In this document: positions 63,822-64,000 of the stretch, one piece after another
Layout: each line of letters starts with the position of its first letter
Position numbering within the stretch: the stretch's first letter is position 1
Origin: an uncultured Bdellovibrio sp.
Lineage (GTDB): Bacteria; Bdellovibrionota; Bdellovibrionia; Bdellovibrionales; Bdellovibrionaceae
Assembly: GCF_946478835.1 (NCBI RefSeq)
Contig: NZ_CAMLDV010000001.1
Span: 1 to 64,000, forward strand
Reading direction: 5' to 3'
DNA length: 64,000 nucleotides
Made by a program: the position numbers and the translations under genes
Notes under the pieces: model-generated
Database searches by the model: none
The model's input: the letters and a program-made list of their open reading frames with translations, nothing else
Told to the model about the DNA's origin: nothing

Positions 63822-64000
63822 ATGGAACTTTTAACGAACCCGCAGATTTGGATCGCCTTCTTTACACTTTTCGCTCTAGAGCTGGTTTTAGGGATCGATA
63901 ATATTATTTTTATTTCGATCCTCGCTGGCAAACTTCCCAAAGAACAACAAGACAAGGCCCGCATCACAGGTTTGGGCCTTGCGGTTGGAACGCGTATTCT
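63822..64000 (+). CDS. TerC-family membrane protein, N-terminal part (runs off the window)
   Basis: ATG at 63822 with SD GAGGAG. The first 59 residues include [20 protein letters not shown], then [19 protein letters not shown] and [12 protein letters not shown]. [13 protein letters not shown] is the TerC signature. TerC proteins are membrane partners in metal (manganese) homeostasis and tellurite resistance. Only the start is seen. Confidence 0.88.
   Translation, partial: MELLTNPQIWIAFFTLFALELVLGIDNIIFISILAGKLPKEQQDKARITGLGLAVGTRI

Overview
The window reads as chromosomal DNA of a Gram-negative, aerobic bacterium. The best guess is a Bdellovibrio-type predator (Bdellovibrionota). This is inferred from gene style: many short lipoproteins and secreted proteases, a caa3-type oxidase operon, a two-gene glnB-glnA unit and a compact rpsU-yqeY-dnaG-rpoD operon. 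No database search was possible, so the genus is an inference. Gene density is high, most genes have clear Shine-Dalgarno (SD) sequences, and operons are short and tightly packed.

Layout. 1-6.3 kb: the N-terminal part of an alpha-2-macroglobulin, Dps, a Cu/Zn superoxide dismutase lipoprotein, fumarylacetoacetate hydrolase, a small barrel protein, a membrane domain that looks like a sulfatase-family synthase without its catalytic half, and maleylacetoacetate isomerase. 6.4-6.6 kb: a structured mini-gene for a 36-residue hydrophobic peptide. 6.7-12.6 kb: a seven-gene cytochrome oxidase operon on the minus strand (cytochrome c, Sco, CtaC, CtaD, CtaE, CtaF, CtaB). 12.7-18.8 kb: a lipid-type cluster (two alpha/beta hydrolases, an SDR reductase, a KAS III-like protein lacking two catalytic residues, an acyl-CoA ligase, a fatty acid hydroxylase). 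18.8-27.5 kb: envelope lipoproteins, a PLD-family protein, a matrixin protease, a BamE-like protein, RsgA. 27.5-31.7 kb: secA, the second 36-residue mini-gene, trmL, a gamma-glutamylcyclotransferase-like protein. 31.9-46.1 kb: glnB-glnA, a GcvH-like protein without the lipoyl lysine, transporters, a chemoreceptor, a parvulin, an isochorismatase-type hydrolase, IF-1, an RRM protein and a histidine kinase.

46.08-57.32 kb is an integrative element of about 11.2 kb in the 3' end of a CAT-anticodon tRNA gene, bounded by a 12-bp direct repeat. It carries a tyrosine integrase, an excisionase-like HTH protein and a P4-type primase-helicase, but no virion genes. Its cargo is two apparent defence modules: a three-gene ABC-3C system (REase-like effector, small middle component, DUF2326-type ATPase) and a type II restriction-modification pair (D12-class adenine methylase and convergent HNH nuclease). 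It also has an XRE regulator with a palindromic operator and possible integrase arm sites near the tRNA end. Beyond the tRNA lie the rpsU-yqeY-dnaG-rpoD operon, a secreted HExxH protease and the start of a TerC-family gene.

The strongest candidate for something undescribed is the pair of mini-genes at 6368-6630 (+) and 30335-30607 (-). Both encode a related 36-residue basic, single-helix peptide. In both, a hairpin sequesters the SD, with compensatory base changes between copies and a shared CCGAAA loop start. Both have a second upstream hairpin and a downstream structured element with an identical CAACAAGTAAC. Sequence, structure and peptide are conserved together, which suggests a regulated small-membrane-peptide or type I toxin-like family.
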